A stretch of DNA of 64,000 bases from Atopobium deltae (GCF_001552785.1 NZ_KQ959486.1:1-64000), one strand, 5' to 3'; shown: positions 37,500-46,537, counted from the first letter of the stretch. Program-made: numbers and translations. The notes: generated by a model not told the origin, from the sequence alone.

Positions 37500-38660
37500 T
37501 TAGCGTGTATCTTCTGCTTTCCCTATTATAGCCTTAGATTCGCACCACCATTGTTTGCAAGATTCGCCAGCGGTGGCGGATATGGAAGAGCTGGCGGGTG
37601 CGTCGGGCACGTCATGCTCGTTGACCTTGGCTTTCCATGCCTTGTGTTCAACGTATGCCCAACGCTGCATAAGCTTGGTGGTATACGCTCGCAGCGCCGT
37701 CTCGGCATCTATCCCCTGCTGTTGAGCTTGCTGCGTCAACAAAAACAACAGCTCGCCAAGAGACTCTGGATTTAGCGGTGTGCCGAGCGAAACTGTAGTG
37801 TACTCACCCGCCGGAGCGTTTGACCCCGCGACGATTTGCTCGGAGCACAACTCCTCCATCAAAAGTCCAGCTTTACGCAGGCGTTTTCCCACTTTTTGCG
37901 CCTGCATAAGTGCGGGAAACGTCTTAGGGATGCTGGCGAGAAGACCTTCGGGCTTGGGCGCGACGGCTCGAACCGTGGCTTGATTCGCGCCTTGCTCCGC
38001 AGCTTGGATTGAACGCTCGCGCTCTTCATCTTTGACCTTCTCCCAGAGCGCAAGAACATCATCGATACTGTGCGCATGCTGGTCGGCAAAAATGTGGGGG
38101 TGACGTCGCACGAGTTTCTCGTTAAGCTGCTCGCAAATATCATCGATGGTAAACTCATCGGTATCAGAGGCGATTTGTGCATGTATCACTACCTGCATGA
38201 GTACGTCGCCGAGCTCCTCTTGCAGATGCTCAATGGCATCAGTTGACGCGCTGCGGTCTGCTTCTGCGCTGGCATCCGTCACACTGGGGATCGATGCATC
38301 AAGCTCACTCAGCGCATCGAAGGCCTCGTAAGCTTCTTCGATCATATTTTTTGCAATCGATTGGTGAGTTTGCTCTTTGTCCCAGGGACATCCGTCGCTC
38401 TGGCGCAAGCGCCAAATGGTCCGAACCAGGCGGTCAAACGATGCATGGGCACCAGGGGCACCTGCGCGCTTTTGCGTTTGCTCGTCGGCATACTGTACGA
38501 GCTCGCGGGTATCGCCAGCCTTCTCGCTAGCAGCATCGCCAGCCTTCTCGGCGGCAGTACCGCTGGTCTTCTCGGCAGGCGTCTCGCACTGCTGATCGCG
38601 TGTCTCGCACTGCTGATCGGGCAGCTCGCTCAGCTCACGCACCTCATTATTCTTCATCAT
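37500..38660 (-). CDS. mazG: MazG-family nucleotide pyrophosphohydrolase
   Basis: The protein (about 386 residues) cleaves dNTP/NTP to monophosphate and PPi. MazG motifs: GCPWDKEQTHQSI, the metal site NMIEEAYEAFDAL...HLQEELGDVLMQVVIHA, and RRHPHIFAD, KPEGLL. The N-terminus (20-60) contains the repeats PAEKTSGT, AAEKAGDA, ASEKAGDT, encoded by three CGAGAAG motif copies. The C-terminal half after the second domain is unusual. The start overlaps the end of mfd; ATG 38660 chosen. Housecleaning role is inferred. Confidence 0.88.
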   Translation of the reverse strand: MMKNNEVRELSELPDQQCETRDQQCETPAEKTSGTAAEKAGDAASEKAGDTRELVQYADEQTQKRAGAPGAHASFDRLVRTIWRLRQSDGCPWDKEQTHQSIAKNMIEEAYEAFDALSELDASIPSVTDASAEADRSASTDAIEHLQEELGDVLMQVVIHAQIASDTDEFTIDDICEQLNEKLVRRHPHIFADQHAHSIDDVLALWEKVKDEERERSIQAAEQGANQATVRAVAPKPEGLLASIPKTFPALMQAQKVGKRLRKAGLLMEELCSEQIVAGSNAPAGEYTTVSLGTPLNPESLGELLFLLTQQAQQQGIDAETALRAYTTKLMQRWAYVEHKAWKAKVNEHDVPDAPASSSISATAGESCKQWWCESKAIIGKAEDTR

Positions 38661-41600
38661 CGCCACCTATTTCCTCAAGCAACCCTAGGGCCGCGGGAAC
38701 AATATCTTCGTCCGCCCGATGCAATGGATACGTCAGCTTTTTTGACTTCACAAACACGCGCGCCCCGCGCTTTTGCAACGCGGCGGCTGTTACACGTGAA
38801 ACCTCGAGCCCCAGATACACGAGGCGACCCTCACTCAACGAGATCGCCGTCGCGCCCAAGCGCTGCGCGCGAATGCGAAGACGCGCACGATCAAAGAGGT
38901 TGCGCCCCGCTTCCAAAAGCTCGCCATAACGCTGCTCGGTTGCGGCTTCCAGCTCATTAATCTGCTGCAGACTCGTGAAGGACGCGAGCTGCCTATACAA
39001 TACGACGCGCTTATCGACATCGGGAATGTAATCCGCGTCAAGGTAAAAATCAGCGGGTAGATTGATGCTTACCTCGGTCGGCGCCAGCAAGGGCTGCTCG
39101 CCGTGCGCCTCGCTTACGGCCTCGCTCAGCATCTGCGTAAACAGATCGAAGCCAACACTCGACAAATTGCCGTGCTGCTCGGCGCCCATCAGCGAACCAG
39201 CGCCGCGAATCTCTAGGTCACGCATGGCAATGCGCATGCCACTTCCCAGCTCCTGATACTCGTTAATGGCCGTCAAACGGTCGATCGCCTCGGGTGTGAG
39301 CACCGACGCCGCTGGGAACATAAAGTACGCGTACGCCTGAATGCGCCCGCGACCCACGCGCCCCTTGAGCTGGTACAGCTGCGCCAAACCCAGACGCTGC
39401 GAGTCCTCAATAATCAGCGTGTTGGTGTGGGGGTTATCGATACCGCTTTCGATAATCGTCGTGGCGATAAGAACGTCGATTTCGTGCGCCTCAAAGCGCA
39501 TCATCACATCTTCCGTCTCGCGCGCGCTCATCTTGCCGTGGGCCACACCGATGCGCGCCTCGGGTGCTGCTTGCATAACGCGTTCGACTGCCTCGTCGAT
39601 GGTGTTGACGCGGTTGGACACGTAGTAGACCTGCCCCTTGCGCGCCAGCTCAGCGCGAATCGCCGATGAAACCGTATCCAAATTGTACTCACTGACCTGC
39701 ACTTTTACGGGAATTCGCCCTGGCGGAGGCGTCAAAATCAGTGACATATCGCGCACGCCACTCATCGCCATTTGCATCGTTCGCGGAATGGGCGTCGCCG
39801 AAAGCGTGAGCACGTCAACCTGTTCGCGCATGTTTTTGAGCTGCTCTTTGTGTTGCACGCCAAAGCGCTGCTCTTCGTCGATGATGATAAGCCCTAGGTC
39901 GCGCGGATTCACATCGCTGGAAAGCAGACGATGCGTACCCACGAGCACCTTGACCTCGCCCGAGGCAAAGCCCTCAAGTGCACGGCGCTGCTTGGCGGGC
40001 GTTACAAAACGCGAAAGCACACGAACGTCCACGTCAAAAGGCACAAAGCGATTAAAGAAGGTCTGAAAATGCTGCTCGGCCAAAATGGTGGTCGGGCACA
40101 AAATCATGACCTGTCGCCCATCCGTCACCGTCTTAAATGCCGCACGCAGCGCCACCTCGGTTTTGCCAAAGCCAACGTCACCGCACAGCAAACGATCCGT
40201 GGGGCGAGTTGATTCCATGTCGGCCTTGATATCCAGAAGCGCACGCGTTTGGTCGGCCGTCAGCTCGTAGGGGAAGCTCGCTTCCATCTCGTGCTGGGCA
40301 GGTGTGTCGGGTGCGCAGGCGTGTCCTGCAACCGAAGCGCGTCTCGTATACAGATCCACCAGGTCAAAGGCCAATTTTTTGGCACTCTTGCGGGCCTTGC
40401 TCGTCGCGAGAGACCAGTCCGCCGTATTCAGACGTGTCAGGCGCGGGCTCGCCCCATCGGGACCAACATAGCGAGAAAGGCGATTGACCTGCTCAAGCGG
40501 CACGAAGAGTTTATCGTCATGCGCATATTCCAGCAAAAAATAATCGCGCATTCGCCCCGCGACCTCTTGACGCACAATGTCCTTAAACAGCGCGATGCCG
40601 TGCGTGGCGTGCACCACGTAATCGCCCGGCTTAAACGGGAAGGTCACGGTGGTGGGATCGATTTGTTTGTGCGTCGCATGTTTGGCCATACGCTGCGTTA
40701 AATCAGCTACCGAGAAGACCGCGAGCTTTGCCTCAGGAAACACGCTTCCCGCAGGAAGCGGCAGGTCAACAAAGGTGACAACGCCGCGCTGCAGGGGTTT
40801 TTCGTCGGAGGCACCACTCGAACCCAGCGCGCCACCTGAAGCACCGCTCGCACGTCGCTCACAAAACAGAATGTGCTCGTCGTTAAACGAAAGCTCCAGC
40901 GACTCGCGAGCCGAGCGCTCGGGAACAGCAAACACGACCTGCATGTTATTCTCGACACACTGTCGAACACGATTGATGAGCTTGGCGTGACTTCCCGCAA
41001 CGGCGGGCTGGCGAGCCTCGAGCTTTTGCACAGAGTTGTCTTGCGTGCGCAGGATGGACGATAAGGATAGGCGCTGCTGCATGCCAAAATCCATCTGACG
41101 CGCGTCACTAAACAGCCCCTTGGTCGAGGCGCGAGCCGCAGACGCCGCAGCTAGAAGTTCGTCTTCTTTGCGCTGGCAATCATCAAACAGGGCGCGCGGT
41201 TCCGAAAGAATAACGAGCGTCTCCTGGCTCATGTGCTCAAAAACGCTCGCCGAGCCGCCATACAACTCGGGCAGGTACTTATCCAGATGCGGAGCGCTTG
41301 AACGAGCCTCAATAAGCTCTAGATCCGCAGCTATTTGACTATCTTCCTGCGCGTCGTTGTACAGGGCATGCCGTGCGCGGGTGATGGTCTTATCGGTAAG
41401 GGCAATTTCGCGACAGGCGGCAACCGTTACCGAATCGACATCGGCAATCGTTTGCCTGGTCGAGGCCACCATTTTGCGGATGCGGTCGATTTGATCGCCA
41501 AAAAATTCGATGCGGACGGGTGAGGTGTGCTGCGCGGGAAACACGTCCACCGCGTCCCCACGAATGTGAAACGTGCCTGGGGTTGCCACGTCTTGATCAT

Positions 41601-42171
41601 CGGCATAACCCAGGCCAACAAGCAACTCGCCCATTTCTTCGAAGGGAACCTCGTCGCCCACGTCGAAGCGCGATGGCGCCCACCAATCCACCCCCACGGG
41701 CGGCACGCGACGCATGAGTGCATGGGCACTTGCGACCACTACGCAGGGTTTTGCCTGCGCAAGCAACCACAGAGCTTCAGCGCGCGCTCCCACAACGGCG
41801 CTGTCAATGGGAGTATCTGACCAGGGAAAATCTGTGCACGCAGGAAAATGGCGTACGTTTTCTACCCCGAGCCAGCTGCTCAGGGCACGCGTGGCACGCT
41901 GTGCGGTTTCCTCGCCAGGGACAATAAAAAGCATGGGACGGGGGTCGTGCGCCCACACCGATGCCACCACCAGCGGGCGCGCCGACTGCACGACAGCGAG
42001 CGTCGCATCGTTTTGTGCCGCAAGCTGGCGCATGGTTTGCGCCATCGCGGGTGCTTGCAAAAGGCTTTGAGCAATAGTTTGTATCAGCACACGATCTCCG
42101 AACACGATCTTGGGGCGCGACTTGGGACGCAACATCCCGAGCGCGGTTAGTCCCACTTGGTCTGCAAACAC
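38647..42171 (-). CDS. mfd: Transcription-repair coupling factor
   Basis: The 1174-residue translocase releases stalled RNA polymerase and recruits UvrA. It has the UvrB-like N-domain (SAHALMRRVPPV), the CarD-like RNA-polymerase-interacting domain (FKPGDYVVHATHGIALFKDI), Walker A CGDVGFGKTEVALRAAF, DEEQ (LIIDEEQRFGVQHKEQL), SATPIPRTMQ, and the C-terminal TRCF domain. The start is GTG after GGGAGATC. The stop overlaps mazG. Confidence 0.95.
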   Translation of the reverse strand: MFADQVGLTALGMLRPKSRPKIVFGDRVLIQTIAQSLLQAPAMAQTMRQLAAQNDATLAVVQSARPLVVASVWAHDPRPMLFIVPGEETAQRATRALSSWLGVENVRHFPACTDFPWSDTPIDSAVVGARAEALWLLAQAKPCVVVASAHALMRRVPPVGVDWWAPSRFDVGDEVPFEEMGELLVGLGYADDQDVATPGTFHIRGDAVDVFPAQHTSPVRIEFFGDQIDRIRKMVASTRQTIADVDSVTVAACREIALTDKTITRARHALYNDAQEDSQIAADLELIEARSSAPHLDKYLPELYGGSASVFEHMSQETLVILSEPRALFDDCQRKEDELLAAASAARASTKGLFSDARQMDFGMQQRLSLSSILRTQDNSVQKLEARQPAVAGSHAKLINRVRQCVENNMQVVFAVPERSARESLELSFNDEHILFCERRASGASGGALGSSGASDEKPLQRGVVTFVDLPLPAGSVFPEAKLAVFSVADLTQRMAKHATHKQIDPTTVTFPFKPGDYVVHATHGIALFKDIVRQEVAGRMRDYFLLEYAHDDKLFVPLEQVNRLSRYVGPDGASPRLTRLNTADWSLATSKARKSAKKLAFDLVDLYTRRASVAGHACAPDTPAQHEMEASFPYELTADQTRALLDIKADMESTRPTDRLLCGDVGFGKTEVALRAAFKTVTDGRQVMILCPTTILAEQHFQTFFNRFVPFDVDVRVLSRFVTPAKQRRALEGFASGEVKVLVGTHRLLSSDVNPRDLGLIIIDEEQRFGVQHKEQLKNMREQVDVLTLSATPIPRTMQMAMSGVRDMSLILTPPPGRIPVKVQVSEYNLDTVSSAIRAELARKGQVYYVSNRVNTIDEAVERVMQAAPEARIGVAHGKMSARETEDVMMRFEAHEIDVLIATTIIESGIDNPHTNTLIIEDSQRLGLAQLYQLKGRVGRGRIQAYAYFMFPAASVLTPEAIDRLTAINEYQELGSGMRIAMRDLEIRGAGSLMGAEQHGNLSSVGFDLFTQMLSEAVSEAHGEQPLLAPTEVSINLPADFYLDADYIPDVDKRVVLYRQLASFTSLQQINELEAATEQRYGELLEAGRNLFDRARLRIRAQRLGATAISLSEGRLVYLGLEVSRVTAAALQKRGARVFVKSKKLTYPLHRADEDIVPAALGLLEEIGGDDEE

Positions 42172-42219
42172 GATCTCCCGAGAAGTTCACTCTACCGACT
42201 ACAATTATAAAGCGAGGGA

Positions 42220-42232
42220 ATAGTATTACTAT
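42220..42232. promoter_or_regulatory. 13-bp palindrome between divergent mfd and nth
   Basis: ATAGTATTACTAT has perfect 6-bp arms and lies between divergent DNA-repair genes, 31 bp upstream of the nth TTG start. TACTAT could also serve as a -10 element, so a regulatory role is only a possibility. Confidence 0.35.
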
Positions 42233-42262
42233 ACGGTACGAGCGGCAAAAGAGGGTGGCGCT

Positions 42263-43048
42263 TTGACACAAGAATCAAAAAAGGCAAAACGCGAGCGTGT
42301 GCTTGCCATATGCCAGCGCATGAACCAGCGCTACCCCGCCGCCGAATGCGCGCTGCACTACACCGACCCCTTTACCCTGGTCATCGCGGTGCTTTTATCG
42401 GCACAAACGACCGATAAGGCCGTCAACTTGGTGACCCCCACTTTGTTTGAGCGCTGGCCAACACCCGCGGACATGGCCGCAGCGCCCGTCGCAGAAGTCG
42501 CCGAGATTATCCACCGACTGGGATTTTACAAAACCAAGTCCCGCCACGTCGTCGAATGCGCGCAAAAAATCGTTGCGGATTTTGACGGCAGCGTCCCCCG
42601 CACGATGGATGAGCTCACAACCCTGCCAGGCGTGGGCCGAAAAACGGCCAATATCGTGCTCAATAATGCGTTTGGTATCGTCGAGGGCATTGCGGTCGAT
42701 ACCCACGTGTTTCGCATTGCCACGCGCTTGGGTCTTACCCGCGCCGCGACACCCGCGGCTGCCGAGAAGGACCTGCTCGAGATCATCCCCCATGAATTGT
42801 GGGGTCCCGTCAATCATCAGTGGGTGTTATTCGGTCGAGAAATTTGCGACGCACGCAAGCCGCACTGCGACGAGTGCCCTTTGCTTGATTTGTGTCCTAG
42901 TGCATTTAAGGTCAGCGGCAATCCTAAACCTCATCGGTCGAGAAAATCGACGGGGTCCGCAGCGTCCACAGCGAGAAAATCATCCGCGTCGAGAAAATCG
43001 TCGAAACGAGCAGCGTCGACGAAGTCCGCGCCAAAATCGCAAGTCTAA
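42263..43048 (+). CDS. nth: Endonuclease III
   Basis: The 261-residue glycosylase/AP lyase removes oxidised pyrimidines. The helix-hairpin-helix LPGVGRKTANIVL carries catalytic Lys127; Asp146 is in AVDTHVFRIATRL; the [4Fe-4S] cysteines are 195, 202, 205 and 211. Start TTG at 42263 after GAGGGTGG. A 45-residue Ser/Lys/Arg-rich tail (SRKSTGSAAST, SRKSSKRAAS) is not part of the family; its DNA has three CGAGAAAATC near-copies of the dispersed motif. Confidence 0.94.
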   Translation: MTQESKKAKRERVLAICQRMNQRYPAAECALHYTDPFTLVIAVLLSAQTTDKAVNLVTPTLFERWPTPADMAAAPVAEVAEIIHRLGFYKTKSRHVVECAQKIVADFDGSVPRTMDELTTLPGVGRKTANIVLNNAFGIVEGIAVDTHVFRIATRLGLTRAATPAAAEKDLLEIIPHELWGPVNHQWVLFGREICDARKPHCDECPLLDLCPSAFKVSGNPKPHRSRKSTGSAASTARKSSASRKSSKRAASTKSAPKSQV

Positions 43049-43090
43049 GCGCGCGCAACTTAAGCGCGCACAACTTAAACGCGCACAACT
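43046..43090. repeat. Three 15-bp tandem repeats between convergent nth and mutY-like genes
   Basis: TAAGCGCGCGCAACT, TAAGCGCGCACAACT and TAAACGCGCACAACT follow head to tail, beginning with the nth stop codon and ending at the mutY-like stop. The unit carries an in-frame TAA on one strand. Confidence 0.85.
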
Positions 43091-44013
43091 TAAGCTTGCC
43101 AACCTGCGGCCGTTTTGTGGCAAAATCCCTCTTTTTGAAGCTCAGATAAAATCTGTGAGAACTCGCCCTTCTCGACATCGGGGCGACCCGCTTTGTGCTC
43201 ATGCTCATTGAGCAACAACGCAAGACTTAGCTCGTCAAGCGCCTGTTTATCGCGACGTACCTGCAACAAAATACGCACCAACGCTGCTCGTTTTTGACGA
43301 TGAGAGCCCTCAAACTGCGATTGCTTCGCGTGCGTCGCCGAACGCCTCGAGGGGTTCGGCAGCGTCTTCTTCAGGTAGGCGCCGTAGTCCAAAAGCGCAT
43401 AATACCAACTCCGCGGATCGTCGGCGGGGTTTGACGCATCCGCAGGACAGGTCTTCTCGACAAGGGCAATCAGTTGCGCGTCGCTTACCTTGTGCTGCTC
43501 GGGAAAAAATTCGTGCAAAAAGACGGTACGGACGTTGGTCTCCACGTATATGCTCGGTAAATTAAAGGCAAACGCGCGAATGCCCGCCGCAGTTGCCGCT
43601 CCAATACCTGGCAAACTCACCAGATCTGCGATCTCTCGTGGGAAGTGGCTATCGAGAAACTCGGCGGACTCGAAGGCATGCTCGACGCTGCGCTCGGAAT
43701 CGCTGTGTGCGCGATCCATCAGTTGCTGTGCCGCTCGATGAAGCGAAAGTGCGCGGCGGTTATAGCCGAGTCCCTGCCACTCATCCAATACATCGGCAGA
43801 ATCGGCCGCGGCAAGTGTTGGCACGTTGGGAAAGCGCTGCATCCAGTGCTGCCAACGGCCATCCACACGTGAAACTTGCGTTTGCTGCAGCATGACTTCG
43901 CTTATCCAGATGGCATAGGGATCGCGCGTGTTTCGCCAGGGTAGGTCTCGATACAGGAGTTTTCCCTGTTCAAGGACACGTTTTCGGAATGCTGCGAGTT
44001 TCTCGCTATTCAT
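43090..44013 (-). CDS. MutY-like A/G-specific adenine glycosylase without Fe-S cluster
   Basis: The 307-residue HhH-GPD protein has the MutY features WISEVMLQQTQVSRV (Glu39) and GLGYNRRALSLH, and the helix-hairpin-helix SLPGIGAATAAGIRAF. The position of the usual catalytic Asp reads VETNVRTVF (Glu158). No Cys cluster follows; instead there is WYYALLDYGAYLKKT and a QSQFEGSHRQKRAALVRIL C-domain. This places it in a clusterless subgroup. The ATG at 44013 overlaps the Rrf2 stop by 8 bp. Confidence 0.82.
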   Translation of the reverse strand: MNSEKLAAFRKRVLEQGKLLYRDLPWRNTRDPYAIWISEVMLQQTQVSRVDGRWQHWMQRFPNVPTLAAADSADVLDEWQGLGYNRRALSLHRAAQQLMDRAHSDSERSVEHAFESAEFLDSHFPREIADLVSLPGIGAATAAGIRAFAFNLPSIYVETNVRTVFLHEFFPEQHKVSDAQLIALVEKTCPADASNPADDPRSWYYALLDYGAYLKKTLPNPSRRSATHAKQSQFEGSHRQKRAALVRILLQVRRDKQALDELSLALLLNEHEHKAGRPDVEKGEFSQILSELQKEGFCHKTAAGWQA

Positions 44014-44578
44014 TGCTCGCGGCCTCGTCGGTCTTCTCGGCAGCGCGCGCTTTTTCGAGCTCGCGCTTCTCGAATGCCGCCTCGACATTGCGCTCCATGC
44101 CGCGGATGCCGCGCACACTCGCAAAGGCATCGGCGTTCCAATACCCTTCAGGCAGACTCGGCGCCTTTGTGGCAAAAACGGCCTCGTACAGGGTGATGGA
44201 ATCCAAATAATCGCGCAGCATACGAGAAGCGCCGCACCAGATGGAATAAAACGAACAATGCAGGTGACGCGGACAGGGCGTACCGTCTGGTCCGTTCCAA
44301 CCGCAATCCGAAATAGCAACGGGACCCTGGCAGGCCTCGACCACCGTCAAAAGCGAGGTCGTCTTGGGATCAATGGTCAGCTTCATGCCGCCCTGAGCGC
44401 CGCGGGTACTCGTAATAATTCCCGCGAGTGTCAAGTCATGCTGAATGGAGCGCGCAAATGAGTAGGGTACATCATTCTTTTTTGCGGCAGTTCTTACCGA
44501 GAGTACATTGTTGTTGTCGTGACGCATGAGCTCCGCCAAAATGCGCAGGGCATAATCTGTTTTACGAGATATATCCAT
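44006..44578 (-). CDS. Rrf2-family transcriptional regulator
   Basis: The 190-residue protein has the Rrf2 winged helix (MDISRKTDYALRILAEL, VPYSFARSIQHDLTLAGII, TRGAQGGMKL). Cysteines at 92, 102 and 108, with a fourth at 83, could bind an Fe-S cluster as in IscR/NsrR. The C-terminus carries EKRELEKARAAEKTDEA. AAAGGAGGCAGC precedes the ATG at 44578. It heads a unit with the MutY-like gene, so redox or nitrosative control of repair is conceivable. Confidence 0.88.
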   Translation of the reverse strand: MDISRKTDYALRILAELMRHDNNNVLSVRTAAKKNDVPYSFARSIQHDLTLAGIITSTRGAQGGMKLTIDPKTTSLLTVVEACQGPVAISDCGWNGPDGTPCPRHLHCSFYSIWCGASRMLRDYLDSITLYEAVFATKAPSLPEGYWNADAFASVRGIRGMERNVEAAFEKRELEKARAAEKTDEAASNE

Positions 44579-44598
44579 GCTGCCTCCTTTTGGCGAAA

Positions 44599-44632
44599 TG
44601 TGCGGTCGCACACACAAACGTGCGGTCGAACA
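44599..44632. promoter_or_regulatory. Palindromic repeats upstream of the Rrf2 gene
   Basis: TGTGCGGTCGCACA (44599-44612) has perfect 6-bp arms and lies 21 bp upstream of the rrf2 start; a related GTGCGGTCG copy follows about 20 bp later. Autoregulation by the encoded regulator would fit, but is untested. Confidence 0.45.
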
Positions 44633-44660
44633 CGCACAAATGTGCAGGTCACAAGCTAAT

Positions 44661-44687
44661 AAAAAAGGCTCTTAAACAAGAGCCTTT
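44661..44687 (-). terminator. Rho-independent terminator after tRNA-Asp
   Basis: On the minus strand AAAGGCTCTT and AAGAGCCTTT form a 10-bp stem with a 4-base loop, followed by a T-run. It ends the tRNA transcript. Confidence 0.92.
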
Positions 44688-44697
44688 AGAATGCAAA

Positions 44698-44774
44698 TGG
44701 CGGGATGTAAGGGACTTGAACCCTCGACCTCCGACGTGACAGGCCGGCGCTCTAACCAGCTGAGCTAACACCCC
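44698..44774 (-). tRNA. tRNA-Asp (GUC)
   Basis: Acceptor GGGGTGT pairs with ACATCCC (one G-U), D arm TAGCTCAGCTGG, anticodon stem CCGGC/GTCGG around CTGTCAC (anticodon GTC), T arm GGTTCAAGTC, discriminator G, CCA encoded. A promoter and a terminator flank it. Confidence 0.95.
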
Positions 44775-44793
44775 ATGCTTTGACGCGTAGTAG

Positions 44794-44823
44794 ATTATAT
44801 CTACAGAAGCTTAGATATGTCTA
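44794..44823 (-). promoter_or_regulatory. Promoter of tRNA-Asp
   Basis: On the minus strand TAGACA (-35, 44818-44823) and TATAAT (-10, 44794-44799) are separated by 18 bp. The -10 lies 20 bp before the tRNA 5' end. Confidence 0.7.
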
Positions 44824-44894
44824 GTGCTTTTGACAAAAAGTTTGGAAAATTATTTTGCGCACATGTTTGTTCACAACTTCCCCGCAAACTCCAC

Positions 44895-45809
44895 TTACTG
44901 CGAAAGCGGAATTTTCTTAGTTTGGTTATCGGCGTCGGTCAGCACCAAGGACTTCTCTTTAAGCTCCACCTTTTTGATCGTTCCGCGACCTGCGACAGGC
45001 TTGCCGTCGCTACCCACTAGCTGCGTGGCAACCGAGCCGTCGCCCATGGTCCACGCCATAATATCCCAAGTGCCGTCAGGCAAGTTTTCTGGGATGATCA
45101 GCGCGCCGTCATACAGCACAAAGCCCGCGGGCGTTCCAGGAAGTTTTGCCAGCTCAAGGGCTTCAGACGAACCCTTGGTCGACTGCGCTAACGAGTAGGT
45201 CCCGTCGGAATTCTTTTTGAGGAAGTACGAGCGACCATCATACGAAATGCTATTCTCGGCCTTCGTTTGCGTGCGCTCAACGCGGGTCGAACCACCCGTT
45301 TGTAGCGCAGGCTTATTGAGGAGATGCATAATAAAGAATCCCGCAATGACAGCGATCAGCAGTACAGCAGCGCTGATAATGGCAATCTGCCTTTTGGACA
45401 TCACAACGCGCGTTTCGCGCGAGGTCATGTTTTTTTGCGCTGAGCGCTTCAGGCGCATGGACGACTTTTGGCCGTGTCGATTGGCGCGTGCGGCTGCAAC
45501 GCTTTGCGACGCGTTCGAACGATCCGAGATAAACGCACCTTCTCCGCCACCTAAGGTCTTAAACGACGAGGTGTCATCCAAAGGCGCTGGCCTAGGAGCG
45601 TCGTCTGAGGTGCTTGCGGGTCCTACCGAGAAGTTCGTCGAAGCAGGCACGCTGCCTGGATAAGCAGGCACACCAGCAGGCACGCGAGGGCTCGAAGGCT
45701 CTCCACCCATAGCAGCAGGTGCAGCATTCTTGTCGATATTCTCTTTAAAATGACTTCCCCTGCGTCTTGGCGCACGCCTTGGTGCGTTTTTTTCATCTGA
45801 AGAAAACAT
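44895..45809 (-). CDS. Hypothetical single-pass membrane protein
   Basis: The 304-residue protein has a basic, Pro/Ser-rich cytoplasmic N-terminus (about 140 residues), one membrane helix (IAIISAAVLLIAVIAGFFIM), and an outside domain of beta-rich pieces (NSISYDGRSYFLKKNSDGTY, GTPAGFVLYDGALIIPENLP). It is about 120 bp downstream of recR in the same direction and may be cotranscribed. No known domain was recognised. The ATG at 45809 follows AAGGGCACTC. Confidence 0.7.
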   Translation of the reverse strand: MFSSDEKNAPRRAPRRRGSHFKENIDKNAAPAAMGGEPSSPRVPAGVPAYPGSVPASTNFSVGPASTSDDAPRPAPLDDTSSFKTLGGGEGAFISDRSNASQSVAAARANRHGQKSSMRLKRSAQKNMTSRETRVVMSKRQIAIISAAVLLIAVIAGFFIMHLLNKPALQTGGSTRVERTQTKAENSISYDGRSYFLKKNSDGTYSLAQSTKGSSEALELAKLPGTPAGFVLYDGALIIPENLPDGTWDIMAWTMGDGSVATQLVGSDGKPVAGRGTIKKVELKEKSLVLTDADNQTKKIPLSQ

Positions 45810-45926
45810 GAGTGCCCTTCCAGCTACTTCCAGCTTCAAATCTTACAGTTACTTCCAACCGCAATCCAGCTACAACTTCCAGCCACGTAGAACCACAGAT
45901 GAGCTATACGCTATACAAAGCAAATA

Positions 45927-46535
45927 TTATACTTCACGGCGAGCCTCAATGGCGCGTCCTAGAGTAAGCTCGTCGGCATATTCCAAATCTCCACCGATGG
46001 GCAAACCGCTTGCTAGCCGAGAAACCCGAACGCCCAGCGTCTTCATCGTGCGAGCCAAATAGCTGGCCGTCGTTTCGCCCTCGACATCGGGATTGGTTGC
46101 AAGAATCACTTCTTGCACGACATCGTCCGACAGACGCGAAAGCAGCTCATGAACATGCAGCTGATCAGGCCCGATCTTATCCATAGGCGAAATGACGCCG
46201 CCCAACACGTGATACAACCCGTGATATGTTCCTGTACGCTCGATGGCCGAAACGTCACGCGGCTCCGACACCACGCAAATCGTGCTCTTATCGCGACGAA
46301 TATCCTCGCAAATATCGCAGTGCTCGCGCGTCGCATAGCTAAAGCACACGGGGCAAAAATGGATCTGGCGCTTGGCGTCGAGAAGCACGGTCGCAAGACG
46401 CCTCACCTCTTCGGTATCCGTCTCTAAAATATGATATGCAATGCGCTGCGCCGACTTTGGTCCAATGCCTGGCAGGCGCCCCAGCTCATCGAGCAAACGC
46501 TGCAGCGTATGCCCTTGTGAAGCAATATCATCCAC
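45927..46535 (-). CDS. recR: Recombination protein RecR
   Basis: The 202-residue protein works with RecF and RecO in gap repair. It has helix-hairpin-helix LPGIGPKSAQRIAYH, zinc finger Cys61, Cys64, Cys73, Cys76 (CPVCFSYA...CDIC), and a Toprim domain (ICVVSEPRDVSAIERTG, LATNPDVEGETTASYLAR). The start is GTG two bases after the ybaB stop. Confidence 0.95.
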   Translation of the reverse strand: MDDIASQGHTLQRLLDELGRLPGIGPKSAQRIAYHILETDTEEVRRLATVLLDAKRQIHFCPVCFSYATREHCDICEDIRRDKSTICVVSEPRDVSAIERTGTYHGLYHVLGGVISPMDKIGPDQLHVHELLSRLSDDVVQEVILATNPDVEGETTASYLARTMKTLGVRVSRLASGLPIGGDLEYADELTLGRAIEARREV

Positions 46536-46537
46536 GC

